64,000 nt of DNA from Janibacter sp. A1S7 (GTDB lineage: Bacteria > Actinomycetota > Actinomycetes > Actinomycetales > Dermatophilaceae), in NCBI RefSeq assembly GCF_037198315.1, contig NZ_CP144913.1, positions 2,914,001-2,978,000 on the forward strand. Reading direction: 5' to 3'. The notes below the pieces were generated by a model. That model did no database searches. It had not been told where the DNA came from and worked only from the letters and a program-made list of their open reading frames with translations. This document shows positions 52,373-60,605 of this stretch, in pieces (position 1 is the stretch's first letter; each line of letters begins with the position of its first letter). Position numbers and translations under genes: made by a program.

Positions 52373-53394
52373 GGGTGCGGTGGCAGATCGATGGGCGCGA
52401 ACTCGCTCTCGTCGCGGCGACGGGACGCGAGCGCGACTGCCAGGCGACCTCGACGTGTCAACGGCACGGCGACGGAGTGGACGTCGCGAGAGACGTTGGC
52501 GAAGCGGTACTTGTAGGCATCGTTGCCGCGGAGGAACCGGAACTCACTCAGGCCCTCCTCACACACCGACCGAAGGGTGTCCGTGGTGAGCACGAATCCC
52601 ACCGAGGAGCCATCCAGGTCAGGGTTGCGTCCGGCTTGGTAGAGCGACTCGGAGCTGCCGTAGCGCAGGTTCATCTGGACGGCCTGGGGGGTGCCATCCA
52701 CCTCCAGAACGCGCAACCTGAGCCAGTCCCGGGCAATGGCGACGTGGCAGAAATCGTCAGTGAAGGCGCGCACCGAGCCTCGCGCGAACTCGGCCGACTC
52801 ACCCCACCGCTGGACATGCAGCTGCCAGAACGTCTCGAGATCCTCGTCAAGGCGGTCCGGCGTGCTCACCCGGGTCTGAACATCGTGGTCGCGCCGCAGG
52901 CCGTTCTCCCTCCGGCGCATCTGCGAGCGCATGTTCTTCGACTTGCTGGCCTCGTACGCCCCCCACCCACCATCGGGAAAGCGCACCGCCGGCGACGCCA
53001 CCGTGCGGACGACGGTCCCCCCCAGCGGAAACCACCAGTCCGCTGTCACTGGTTGGTCCTGCAGCAGAAGCACGTCCGCGCGTAGCTCTCCCGTGGAACG
53101 GGCCCGCTCGAGCAGGGCCAGTGCACGGGGACGGTCCTCGGGACGCGACACCGGCCCCAGCTGATCGGCCCGACCGGTGCCGACCAGCCGAAGCCTGCGC
53201 AGAACCGAACCCGAGCGGACCAGAGGCACGATCACCTCTGGTTCCGTGGGCTGGTCGGTGAGAATCAACGACTCGCACCCTTGGCCGAAGTGACGCCACC
53301 AGCAGTCGGCCCATTCCGGGGTGGAGAAGATGTTGTCCGTTTCCTGCGCCAATCGAGCCCAAGAGTCACGGACAGGCTCAGGTACATCGGGCAT
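52369..53394 (-). CDS. GNAT acetyltransferase-like protein (CelD/BcsL family)
   Basis: A 341-residue double-GNAT-fold protein of the type found in exopolysaccharide loci (CelD/FemAB-like). Visible are NIFSTPEWADCWWRHFG at the N terminus, NMRSQMRRRENGL in the linker helix and the terminal EFRFLRGNDAYKYRFANV. It probably transfers an acyl or aminoacyl group to the glycan or a precursor. It ends by overlapping the phosphotransferase gene, so the two form a minus-strand pair. It starts 17 bp from the clpB stop and so might be reached by clpB read-through. Confidence 0.85.
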   Translation of the reverse strand: MPDVPEPVRDSWARLAQETDNIFSTPEWADCWWRHFGQGCESLILTDQPTEPEVIVPLVRSGSVLRRLRLVGTGRADQLGPVSRPEDRPRALALLERARSTGELRADVLLLQDQPVTADWWFPLGGTVVRTVASPAVRFPDGGWGAYEASKSKNMRSQMRRRENGLRRDHDVQTRVSTPDRLDEDLETFWQLHVQRWGESAEFARGSVRAFTDDFCHVAIARDWLRLRVLEVDGTPQAVQMNLRYGSSESLYQAGRNPDLDGSSVGFVLTTDTLRSVCEEGLSEFRFLRGNDAYKYRFANVSRDVHSVAVPLTRRGRLAVALASRRRDESEFAPIDLPPHP

Positions 53395-53411
53395 GGCGTG
53401 AGTCTATTCCG

Positions 53412-55985
53412 TCAGCGAAGGGTGAGGGCCTGCCCTTCGCCATCGACGTCGACCACGACGGCCGAGCCGTCACGCACGTCACCGGACAGCAGCGAGGTGG
53501 CCAGACGGTCCCCGATCTCCTTCTGCACCAGACGGCGAAGGGGGCGGGCCCCGTAGGCCGGGTCGTACCCCTTCTCAGCCAGCCAGGCACGAGCGGCGTC
53601 GGTGACCTCCAGCTCGATGCGGCGGTCGGCCAGCCGCGTCGACAGCTCACGCACCTGCAGCTCGACGATGTGGCTCAGCTCGTCCCGGCTGAGCGCGTCG
53701 AAGACGACGACCTCGTCCAGCCGGTTGAGGAACTCCGGCTTGAACGCCTGGCGCACCATGCCCATCACGGACTCCCGCTGCGCCTGGACGTCGAGCGTCG
53801 GGTCGGTGAGGAACTGGCTGCCGAGGTTGCTCGTCATCACGAGGATGACGTTGCGGAAGTCGACCGTGCGGCCCTGACCGTCGGTCAGGCGCCCGTCGTC
53901 GAGCACCTGCAGCAGGATGTCGAAGGTCTCGGGGTGCGCCTTCTCCACCTCGTCGAGGAGGACCACCGAGTAGGGCCGACGACGCACCGCCTCGGTCAGC
54001 TGCCCCCCTTCCTCGTAACCGACGTAGCCGGGCGGGGACCCGATGAGCCGCGCGACCGCGTGCTTCTCGGCGTACTCCGACATGTCGATGCGCACCATCG
54101 CCCGCTCGTCGTCGAAGAGGAAGTCCGCGAGCGACTTCGCCAGCTCGGTCTTGCCGACACCGGTCGGGCCGAGGAAGAGGAAGGAGCCGGTCGGACGGTC
54201 CGGGTCGGCGACGCCGGCCCTCGAGCGGCGCACCGCGTCACTGACCGCACGCACCGCCTCGGTCTGGCCGATCAGCCGCGAGCCGATGATCGACTCCATG
54301 CTCAGCAGCTTCTCCGTCTCCCCCTGCAGCAGACGGCCGGCGGGGATACCGGTCCAGGCGGCGATGACCTCGGCGATGTCGTCGCTGCCGACACGCTCCT
54401 TGACCATCGGCGATTCATCGCTGCCGGCGGCCTGCGACTCCTGGGCCTGGGCCTGGGCGAGCTCCTTCTCCGCGGACGGGATCTCGCCGTAGAGCAGCCT
54501 CGAGGCACCCTCGAAGTCACCCTCGCGCTGCAGCCGGTCGGCCTGCGTGCGCAGGTCGTCCAGTCGCGACTTGAGCTCTCCCACGGCGTTGAGGCCGGTC
54601 TTCTCGGCCTCCCAGCGCGCGGTGAGCGCGGCGAGCTCCTCGGACCTGTCGGCGAGGTCCTGCTGCAGCCGCGCGAGGCGCTCCATCGAGGCCTCGTCGG
54701 TCTCGTTCTCCAGATGCAGCTCCTCCATCTTCAGCCGGTCGACGGAGCGACGCAGCTCGTCGATCTCGACGGGTGAGGAGTCGATCTCCATACGCAGCCG
54801 GGAGGCTGCCTCGTCGACGAGGTCGATCGCCTTGTCCGGCAACTTGCGACCGGTGATGTAGCGGTCGGACAAGGTGGCTGCCGCGACGAGCGCGGTGTCC
54901 TCGATCTCGACCTTGTGGTGGGCCTCGTAGCGCTCCTTGAGCCCACGCAGGATGGCGATGGAGTCCTCGACGCTCGGCTCACCGACGAAGACCTGCTGGA
55001 AGCGGCGCTCCAGCGCAGGGTCCTTCTCGATGTGCTCGCGGAACTCGTCGAGCGTCGTCGCGCCGACGAGACGCAGCTCACCGCGGGCGAGCATCGGCTT
55101 GAGCATGTTGCCGGCGTCCATCGCACCGTCGCCACCCGCGCCGGCACCGACGACCGTGTGCAGCTCGTCGATGAAGGTGATGACCTCGCCCTCGCTCGAC
55201 TTGATCTCCTCGAGCACGGCCTTGAGGCGCTCCTCGAACTCCCCGCGGTACTTCGCGCCGGCGACCATCGCGCTCAGGTCGAGGCTGATCAGGCGCTTGT
55301 CGCGCAACGACTCGGGGACGTCGCCGTCGACGATGCGCGAGGCGAGCCCTTCCACGACGGCGGTCTTGCCGACGCCGGGGTCACCGATGAGCACGGGGTT
55401 GTTCTTCGTCCGACGGGAGAGCACCTGGACGACCCTGCGGATCTCGGCGTCCCGGCCGATGACCGGGTCGAGCTTGCCGTCCCGGGCCATCCCGGTCAGG
55501 TCCGTGCCGTACTCCTGCAGGGCCTCGCCACCGTCAGCGGGCGTCTCGGAGGTGACCTTCCGGCCCGCGCGCAGCTCCTCGATCTTCGCCTCCATGTCCT
55601 TCGCACCGCGCTTCTCGACCGCGGCGAGGTGGCCGCCCTCGGCCAGCGCGAGCAGCAGCACGTCGAGGGCGAGGTGGGTGTCCCCCTTCGCCCGCATCAG
55701 CGTGTCGGCCTGCTGCAGGACGGCACCGAGCTCACGCCCGAGCGTTGGCGGCTGGGCGGCACCGCTGGTGGTGGGCAGCGAGCGCAGTGCGGCGTCGGCC
55801 TGGCCGAGCACGTGCGAGGCACCGGTCCCGGCGGCCTGCAGCAGCGTGTCGCACTGCGGGGTGTCGAGCTGCACGAGCGCGCTCACCAGGTGGGCAGGAG
55901 TGACCTGCGCGTGCCCCTGCGTCTGGGCGGCGCGCTGGGCCAGGGCAAGCGCCTCGGCAACCTTCGTCGTCGGCTGGAACTCCAT
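53412..55985 (-). CDS. clpB: ATP-dependent disaggregase ClpB
   Basis: A complete 857-residue Hsp100 ATPase. It has an N-terminal double Clp repeat, NBD1 with Walker A GDPGVGKT (201-208), a coiled-coil middle domain (about 400-520) and NBD2 with GPTGVGKT (606-613). ClpB rescues aggregated proteins with the DnaK system. Control by HspR is indicated by the HAIR box at 56036-56056. The start ATG 55985 is family-typical ([17 protein letters not shown]). The 3' end carries the GCGAAGGGGG word (53536-53544 region) and is partly duplicated at 42948-43060. Confidence 0.97.
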   Translation of the reverse strand: MEFQPTTKVAEALALAQRAAQTQGHAQVTPAHLVSALVQLDTPQCDTLLQAAGTGASHVLGQADAALRSLPTTSGAAQPPTLGRELGAVLQQADTLMRAKGDTHLALDVLLLALAEGGHLAAVEKRGAKDMEAKIEELRAGRKVTSETPADGGEALQEYGTDLTGMARDGKLDPVIGRDAEIRRVVQVLSRRTKNNPVLIGDPGVGKTAVVEGLASRIVDGDVPESLRDKRLISLDLSAMVAGAKYRGEFEERLKAVLEEIKSSEGEVITFIDELHTVVGAGAGGDGAMDAGNMLKPMLARGELRLVGATTLDEFREHIEKDPALERRFQQVFVGEPSVEDSIAILRGLKERYEAHHKVEIEDTALVAAATLSDRYITGRKLPDKAIDLVDEAASRLRMEIDSSPVEIDELRRSVDRLKMEELHLENETDEASMERLARLQQDLADRSEELAALTARWEAEKTGLNAVGELKSRLDDLRTQADRLQREGDFEGASRLLYGEIPSAEKELAQAQAQESQAAGSDESPMVKERVGSDDIAEVIAAWTGIPAGRLLQGETEKLLSMESIIGSRLIGQTEAVRAVSDAVRRSRAGVADPDRPTGSFLFLGPTGVGKTELAKSLADFLFDDERAMVRIDMSEYAEKHAVARLIGSPPGYVGYEEGGQLTEAVRRRPYSVVLLDEVEKAHPETFDILLQVLDDGRLTDGQGRTVDFRNVILVMTSNLGSQFLTDPTLDVQAQRESVMGMVRQAFKPEFLNRLDEVVVFDALSRDELSHIVELQVRELSTRLADRRIELEVTDAARAWLAEKGYDPAYGARPLRRLVQKEIGDRLATSLLSGDVRDGSAVVVDVDGEGQALTLR

Positions 55986-56035
55986 GGTTCTCCTTCTGGG
56001 CTGATGGTTCGTCTGCCTGGATCAACCGACCCAAA

Positions 56036-56056
56036 GTTGAGTCTATTCCGCTCAAC
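56036..56056. promoter_or_regulatory. HAIR (HspR) operator upstream of clpB
   Basis: GTTGAGT-N7-GCTCAAC fits the HspR-associated inverted repeat (CTTGAGT-N7-ACTCAAG) in spacing and 12 of 14 arm positions. It lies 51 bp upstream of the clpB start on the minus strand. HspR-controlled heat-shock repression of clpB is established in actinobacteria, so this is expected. Confidence 0.85.
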
Positions 56057-56082
56057 CCTCACCCGCGGGCCAGGTGCGCCAC

Positions 56083-56119
56083 TTTACTCTGACCTGACGT
56101 AGTACTACTGTATGTAGTG
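56083..56119 (+). promoter_or_regulatory. Promoter with overlapping inverted repeat upstream of DoxX-like gene
   Basis: TTTACT (56083-56088) and TACTGT (56106-56111) lie 17 bp apart, fitting -35 and -10 boxes. ACTAC-TGTAT-GTAGT (56104-56118) is an inverted repeat overlapping the -10 region. Its TACTAC/GTAGT arms resemble BlaI/CopY-type operators. It precedes the start of the DoxX-like gene by 45 bp. Confidence 0.55.
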
Positions 56120-56163
56120 GGCGGCGACAGCCCTCCACCACCGCCGAACCGGAAGGGATCGCC

Positions 56164-56760
56164 ATGAAGTCCCACACCCCCACCCCGGCCCGGGAAGGCA
56201 CCGCCGACCGCGCCGTGCGCAGAGGCACCCCACTCTTCAACGACGACATCATTCGCTCCGGCCCGGCCCGCAAGCTCTTGGCCGGAATGCGAATCCTCAT
56301 CGGCTGGACCTTCATGTGGCCCTTCATCGACAAGGTCTTCGGCCTGGGCTACGCCACGGAGTCGACGGACGCGTGGATCTCGGGCGGGACCCCCGCCCAG
56401 GACTACATGCTCAACGCCACCGCGGACAGCCCGCTGGCCGGCATGTTCACGTGGATCGCCGAGACCTTCGGGGCCTTCGCGGATGTGCTGTTCATGGCCG
56501 GTCTCTTCGGCATCGGCCTGGCCATGCTCACCGGCGCCGGCCTGAAGATCGCGGCCTGGAGCGGCACTCTCCTGATGGCCTTCATGTACCTGGCGGCACT
56601 GCCCATCGGCCAGGCGAACATGGGCTTCACCAACCCGATCACCGACTCCCACTGGATCGAGGCGCTCGTCCTCCTCGTGGCCGCCTACACCCTCTCCGGC
56701 GACACCTGGGGCCTCGGCCGCTGGTGGGGCCGCACGGTCGGCAACAGCTGGCTGCGCTGA
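56164..56760 (+). CDS. DoxX-like membrane protein
   Basis: A 198-residue membrane protein with about four helices, starting with RILIGWTFMWPFIDKVFGL and including LFMAGLFGIGLAMLTGAGLKIAAWSGTLLM. This resembles the DoxX/DoxD group linked to quinone-dependent oxidation and oxidative-stress systems. AAGGGA lies 9 bases before ATG 56164. A single-gene unit is indicated by the promoter at 56083-56119 and a perfect terminator hairpin after the stop. The regulator would be a BlaI/CopY-like protein encoded elsewhere; none is in the window. Confidence 0.78.
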   Translation: MKSHTPTPAREGTADRAVRRGTPLFNDDIIRSGPARKLLAGMRILIGWTFMWPFIDKVFGLGYATESTDAWISGGTPAQDYMLNATADSPLAGMFTWIAETFGAFADVLFMAGLFGIGLAMLTGAGLKIAAWSGTLLMAFMYLAALPIGQANMGFTNPITDSHWIEALVLLVAAYTLSGDTWGLGRWWGRTVGNSWLR

Positions 56761-56773
56761 CCCTACGGCCACC

Positions 56774-56807
56774 CTGCCCGCCCCCGCTCCCGAGCGGGGG
56801 CGGGCAG
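56774..56807 (+). terminator. Perfect 16-bp terminator hairpin after DoxX-like gene
   Basis: CTGCCCGCCCCCGCTC (56774-56789) pairs with its full complement at 56792-56807 around CC. The stem is nearly all G-C, 13 bp after the stop codon. No T tract follows, as usual in high-GC actinobacteria. Confidence 0.88.
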
Positions 56808-56927
56808 CCGCCTTGCTGCAGCGCCATCCCGACCACCCGCCCGGCGGGCCCTCTGCGGCCGGGGTCGACGTCCTCGACCGCCACGGGCCCCCGGTGGCGC
56901 GGCCACCACGGAGGTGACCTAGGCTCG

Positions 56928-56944
56928 TTGCGAATCACTTGCAA
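56928..56944. promoter_or_regulatory. Zur-like inverted repeat upstream of FecCD-type cassette
   Basis: TTGCGAATCACTTGCAA has arms TTGC/GCAA around AATCA, and 13 of 17 positions match the actinobacterial Zur-type pattern TTGAAAATCATTTTCAA. It lies 14 bp before the permease start at 56959, with a -10-like TAGGCT just upstream. Control by zinc is an inference. Fur-family or other regulators with similar AT-rich inverted repeats are possible. Confidence 0.4.
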
Positions 56945-56958
56945 AAAGACGGGTGTGC

Positions 56959-58068
56959 ATGACCACCACGGACCAGACCACGACGACTCAGGCGCCGCCT
57001 GAGGCCGCAACCGAGGACGACCTCGGGCTCGGCGCCCGACGCCACCGCGCGACGCTGTGGACCCTCGGGCTGCTCGTGCTGCTGCTCGCCTCGGTCACCG
57101 CCTCCGTCGGCGCCGGAGCAGTCGCCATCCCACCCTCGGACACGGCACGGATCATCGCCCACCACCTCATCGGCGTCGGCGAGCAGACGTGGAGCGTGCC
57201 CCGCGACGCCATCGTCTGGGACGTGCGGATGCCGCGCGCCCTGCTCGCGATCGGTGTCGGCGCAGGCCTGTCCGTGTGCGGCGCGGCCCTGCAGGCGATG
57301 GTGCGCAACGTCCTGGCCGACCCGTACCTGCTCGGCGTCAACTCCGGGGCCTCCAGCGGCGCCGCTGCCGCGATCCTCTTCGGTGCCGGCGCGGGGGCCG
57401 GGGCACACGCCCTGCCACTGAGCGCCTTCGTCGGGGCGCTGGCCGCCTCGATGCTCGTCCTGCTCGTCGCCCGCTCCGGTGGCCGGGTGACCTCCCTGCG
57501 TCTGCTGCTCGCGGGCGTCGCCGTCGGTTACGCCCTCTACGCCGTCACCAGCTTCCTGATCTTCGCCTCCGACTCCGCCGAAGGCTCACGCTCGGTGCTC
57601 TTCTGGCTGCTGGGCTCACTCTCCCTCGCCTCCTGGGGCGCCCCGCTGGTGATCGTCGCCGTCGTCGCCACCCTGACGGTCCTCGTCCTCGTCGGTCTCG
57701 GGCGGCGCCTGGATGCCCTGGCCATCGGCGACGAGACCGCGCAGACCTTGGGCGTCGACCCCGACACCTTCCGCGTGCGCCTGCTCCTGCTCGTCGCGCT
57801 GTGCGTCGGCGTCGTCGTGTCCGCCTCCGGCAGCATCGGCTTCGTCGGCCTGGTCATCCCCCATCTGGCCCGACGCGTCGTCGGCTCCGCCCACCGCCAC
57901 ATGGTGCCGGTCGCCGCGCTCATGGGCGCGATCTTCCTGCTGTGGGCCGACATCGTCGCGCGCACCGTGCTGGCCCCCCAGGAGATCCCGCTGGGCATCC
58001 TCACCTCGCTCGTCGGTGCCCCCTTCCTCCTCGTGCTCATCCGACGCATGCACGTCTCGTCCACCTGA
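56959..58068 (+). CDS. FecCD-family ABC transporter permease
   Basis: A 369-residue permease with about ten helices and the family stretches MPRALLAIGVGAGLSVCGAA, MVRNVLADPYLLGVNSGASS and GSIGFVGLVIPHLARRVVG. It imports a chelate (siderophore, heme, cobamide or similar), probably as a homodimer because only one permease gene is present. ATG 56959 is preferred to GTG 56953 (two residues longer). The following genes encode the binding protein and the ATPase. The Zur-like repeat immediately upstream may link the cassette to zinc supply. Confidence 0.9.
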   Translation: MTTTDQTTTTQAPPEAATEDDLGLGARRHRATLWTLGLLVLLLASVTASVGAGAVAIPPSDTARIIAHHLIGVGEQTWSVPRDAIVWDVRMPRALLAIGVGAGLSVCGAALQAMVRNVLADPYLLGVNSGASSGAAAAILFGAGAGAGAHALPLSAFVGALAASMLVLLVARSGGRVTSLRLLLAGVAVGYALYAVTSFLIFASDSAEGSRSVLFWLLGSLSLASWGAPLVIVAVVATLTVLVLVGLGRRLDALAIGDETAQTLGVDPDTFRVRLLLLVALCVGVVVSASGSIGFVGLVIPHLARRVVGSAHRHMVPVAALMGAIFLLWADIVARTVLAPQEIPLGILTSLVGAPFLLVLIRRMHVSST

Positions 58069-58096
58069 CCAGCCACCACCCCCAGGAGTTCCTCCC

Positions 58097-59098
58097 GTGC
58101 CCTCCCCGCACCACCGCACCCGCGCCACTGCCCTCGTCGCCGCGACCACGCTGCTCGCGGCCGCCTGCGGTGGCGCGTCCGGCAGCACCGACGCCGAGAC
58201 CCGCGCCGACGACGGTCACTACCCCGTGAGCGTGGAGAACTGCGGCCACGAGGTGACGTTCGAGTCCGAGCCGACCGATGTCGTCATGCTCAAGTCCGCG
58301 ATCGTCCCCTTCCTCACCTCCGTCGGCGTGCTCGACCACGTGAGCGCGAAGGCGGGCGTCTACCCGCAGGGGTACTTCACCGACGAGACCGCGCAGCAGA
58401 TCGCCGAGATCGACACGCTCACCGACCGCGTCGACGCCTCCGGGCACCTGCTGATCTCCAAGGAGGCCGTCGTCGAGCGGGACCCGGACCTCGTGCTCGG
58501 ACAGACCGACAACCTCTCCCACGCCTCGCTCGCCGAGGTGGGTGTCCCCTCCCTCGAGGCGTCGGGCCTGTGCACGAGCAACCTGCCCGAGCCCGGCTTC
58601 CAGCAGATCTACGACGAGGTCGAGATGTACGGCCGGGTCTTCCACCGCGAGGCCGAGGCCGCCGAGTCCGTCGCGGACCTCCGGCAGCGTGTCGAGGAGG
58701 TCACCTCCACCGTGACGAAGGGGGAGCGCACCGGAGCGGTGCTCTACCCCACCGTCGGCGGTGGCACCACGTACGCCTACGGCAACAAGTCGATGACCGA
58801 CCCGATGCTCGAGGCAGCCGGGATCGAGAACGTCTTCGCCGATCAGGACGAGCGGGTCTTCGAGGTCACCCTCGAGACGCTGCTGGAGAAGGACCCGGAC
58901 GTGCTGGTGCTGCTGCACTCCGAGGGTGACCCGCAGGAGGTCGAGCAGGCCGTGACCGAGCTGCCCGGGGCCGAGAGCCTGACCGCGGTCCGTGAGGACG
59001 CCGTGCACACCGAGCTGTTCAACTTCGCCGAGCCGGCGAGCCCGTTGGTGGTGGACGGACTGGAGCGACTCATCGACGAGCTGGGCGACGGCTCGTGA
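58097..59098 (+). CDS. ABC transporter substrate-binding lipoprotein (FecB/BtuF-like)
   Basis: A 333-residue lipoprotein: signal peptide with lipobox AAAC (Cys21 or so, TLLAAACGG), then a class III binding fold. GHEVTFESEPTDVVMLKS is the first strand and VVERDPDLVLGQ a conserved turn. Compared with the 28.8-kb protein it belongs to another branch, so it binds a different chelate. GTG 58097 follows CAGGAG (58083-58088) at 8 bases. The stop overlaps the ATPase gene start (GTGA). Confidence 0.88.
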   Translation: MPSPHHRTRATALVAATTLLAAACGGASGSTDAETRADDGHYPVSVENCGHEVTFESEPTDVVMLKSAIVPFLTSVGVLDHVSAKAGVYPQGYFTDETAQQIAEIDTLTDRVDASGHLLISKEAVVERDPDLVLGQTDNLSHASLAEVGVPSLEASGLCTSNLPEPGFQQIYDEVEMYGRVFHREAEAAESVADLRQRVEEVTSTVTKGERTGAVLYPTVGGGTTYAYGNKSMTDPMLEAAGIENVFADQDERVFEVTLETLLEKDPDVLVLLHSEGDPQEVEQAVTELPGAESLTAVREDAVHTELFNFAEPASPLVVDGLERLIDELGDGS

Positions 59099-59865
59099 TC
59101 AGCGCGACCGGGCTGCGCTTCGCCTACGGCACCACCGAGATCATCCGGGACATCTCGCTCGCGGCCCGTCCCGGGCGCGTGCTCGGCCTCATCGGCCCCA
59201 ACGGCAGCGGCAAGACGACCCTCCTACGACTCCTGCACGGAGGGCTCACGCCCGCTGCCGGGGAGGTCCTCATCGACGACACCCGCCTCGACGGGATCGA
59301 CCGGCGGACGATCTCGAGGCGGATCGCCGTCGTCGTCCAGGAGGCCGGGGGCGAGATGACGATGACTGCCGCGGAGATGGTCCTCCTCGGGCGCACGGCC
59401 CGACTCTCCGGCTTCCAACGGACCGGCGAGGGGGACATCGCTGCGGCCCGCGCCGCGCTGCAGCGGGTCGGCGCCCTCGACCTCGCCAAGCGCGACTTCG
59501 CCGGCCTGTCCGGCGGGGAGAAGCAACGCGTGCTCATCGCACGTTCGCTGGCCCAGGATGCCGACCACCTGCTCCTCGACGAGCCGACGAACCACCTCGA
59601 CATCCGCTACCAGCACGAGGTGCTCGGCCTGCTGCGCGGCCTGGCCACGACCACGGTCGTCGTGCTGCACGACCTCAACCTCGCCGCACGCTACTGCGAC
59701 GACGTCGTGCTGCTCTGCCGGGGAGAGGTCGCCGGCGCCGGCACCGTCGACGCCGTCCTCGAGCCGGACCTGCTGACCCGGGTCTACGGCATCGGCGTGC
59801 GCCGTGTCGACGACGCCGACGGGCTGCACCTGTTCTTCACCCCCCTTCGTCAGGAGGTCGCATGA
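59095..59865 (+). CDS. ABC transporter ATP-binding protein (FepC/BtuD-like)
   Basis: A 256-residue importer ATPase. Walker A GPNGSGKTT, signature LSGGEKQRVLIA, Walker B LLLDEPTNHLD and switch LHDLN are present. It powers the permease at 56.9 kb. GTG 59095 overlaps the upstream stop (GTGA), and its own stop overlaps the methyltransferase start (ATGA), so all four genes of the cassette are linked. A copy of the CCCCCTTC word lies in the last codons. Confidence 0.94.
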   Translation: MISATGLRFAYGTTEIIRDISLAARPGRVLGLIGPNGSGKTTLLRLLHGGLTPAAGEVLIDDTRLDGIDRRTISRRIAVVVQEAGGEMTMTAAEMVLLGRTARLSGFQRTGEGDIAAARAALQRVGALDLAKRDFAGLSGGEKQRVLIARSLAQDADHLLLDEPTNHLDIRYQHEVLGLLRGLATTTVVVLHDLNLAARYCDDVVLLCRGEVAGAGTVDAVLEPDLLTRVYGIGVRRVDDADGLHLFFTPLRQEVA

Positions 59866-60593
59866 ACACCGACACGAGCGCCACCGTCCGCTCCGCCGGC
59901 GCCGGGCTGCAGGCCCGGATCGACGACTACTGGGACCGCCGCGCCCGGGTCTACGACGAGGCCCAGCACCGCGATGGACGCGACGCCGTCGACCGCGACC
60001 TGTGGGGCCGTGTCTGGTCCAGCGCACTGCCACCGGCGCCCGCACGCGTGCTGGACCTCGGCACCGGCAGCGGCCACGCCGCCTTCGTCCTCGCCGACCT
60101 CGGGTACGACGTCACCGGAGTCGACTCCTCGGCCGGGATGCTCGACATCGCGCGAGCCCGGGCGGAGGCGGCGAAGGGGGCGCCCCCCACCTTCGTCCTC
60201 GGTGATGCGATCGACCCACCGGTCGACGGGGGCTTCGACGTCGTCGTCAGCCGCTACCTCATGTGGACCCTGCGGGAGCCGTTGGTGGCACTGCAGCGGT
60301 GGCGTGGTCTGCTACGCCCCGGTGGGGTCCTCGCCGTCGTCGACAGCACCTGGTTCGACGCCGGCCTGGAGGGGTCGCCCTCGGAGTTCGTCGACTCCTA
60401 CGCGGCGGTGATGGACGATCTGCCCCTGGCGACCGCCCACTCCATCGAGGCCACGACCGAGCTCGTCACCGCCGCCGGATTCTCCGATGCCACCAGCCGG
60501 CCGCTGACCGGCGTCCTCGACGTCGACCGGCGTCTCGGAGTAGCGCCGGGGCACCGGCCGAGACTGCAGCACCTGGTCCGCGGGACGGCCTGA
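59862..60593 (+). CDS. SAM-dependent methyltransferase in the uptake cassette
   Basis: A 243-residue class I methyltransferase: motif I VLDLGTGSGHAAFVL, GVDSSAGML and LLRPGGVLAVVD. It begins by overlapping the ABC ATPase gene (ATGA); the longer frame upstream has no domain content. A methyltransferase fused in operon to a FecBCD-type importer is uncommon; it might modify the imported chelate, make part of a metallophore or regenerate it. The substrate is not determined. The next gene is convergent. Confidence 0.85.
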   Translation: MNTDTSATVRSAGAGLQARIDDYWDRRARVYDEAQHRDGRDAVDRDLWGRVWSSALPPAPARVLDLGTGSGHAAFVLADLGYDVTGVDSSAGMLDIARARAEAAKGAPPTFVLGDAIDPPVDGGFDVVVSRYLMWTLREPLVALQRWRGLLRPGGVLAVVDSTWFDAGLEGSPSEFVDSYAAVMDDLPLATAHSIEATTELVTAAGFSDATSRPLTGVLDVDRRLGVAPGHRPRLQHLVRGTA

Positions 60594-60605
60594 CGCCGGG
60601 TCTGC

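Larger units (their letters stand above)
2575..60180. repeat. Dispersed word GCGAAGGGGG / CCCCCTTCGC across the window
   Basis: The core GAAGGGGG (or its complement) occurs about 35 times by eye, the 10-mer GCGAAGGGGG about 23 times. Examples on the plus strand as written: 2605, 12091, 15196, 17365, 19812, 26678, 28373, 35030, 43049, 53537 and 60173. As complement: 2575, 8076, 11725, 16720, 20343, 25326, 27315, 29730, 31362, 36495 and 55682. Strands are used about equally. Within genes it encodes different words (AKG, PFA, PLR, EGG), and it also lies in intergenic hairpins. No copy lies in 43.06-53.53 kb. Its role is unknown. Confidence 0.75.

Noticed and set aside
43060..53400. An integrase, transposase or tRNA-type attachment site for the putative island
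   Set aside because: None is visible. The junction evidence rests only on the clpB fragment, so the island is presented as a hypothesis.
56959..60593. Naming the cassette as a coenzyme F420-0 or cobalamin importer
   Set aside because: The binding protein did not resemble what I recall of the F420-0 type closely enough, and no F420 or cobalamin gene lies nearby. The substrate is left open.
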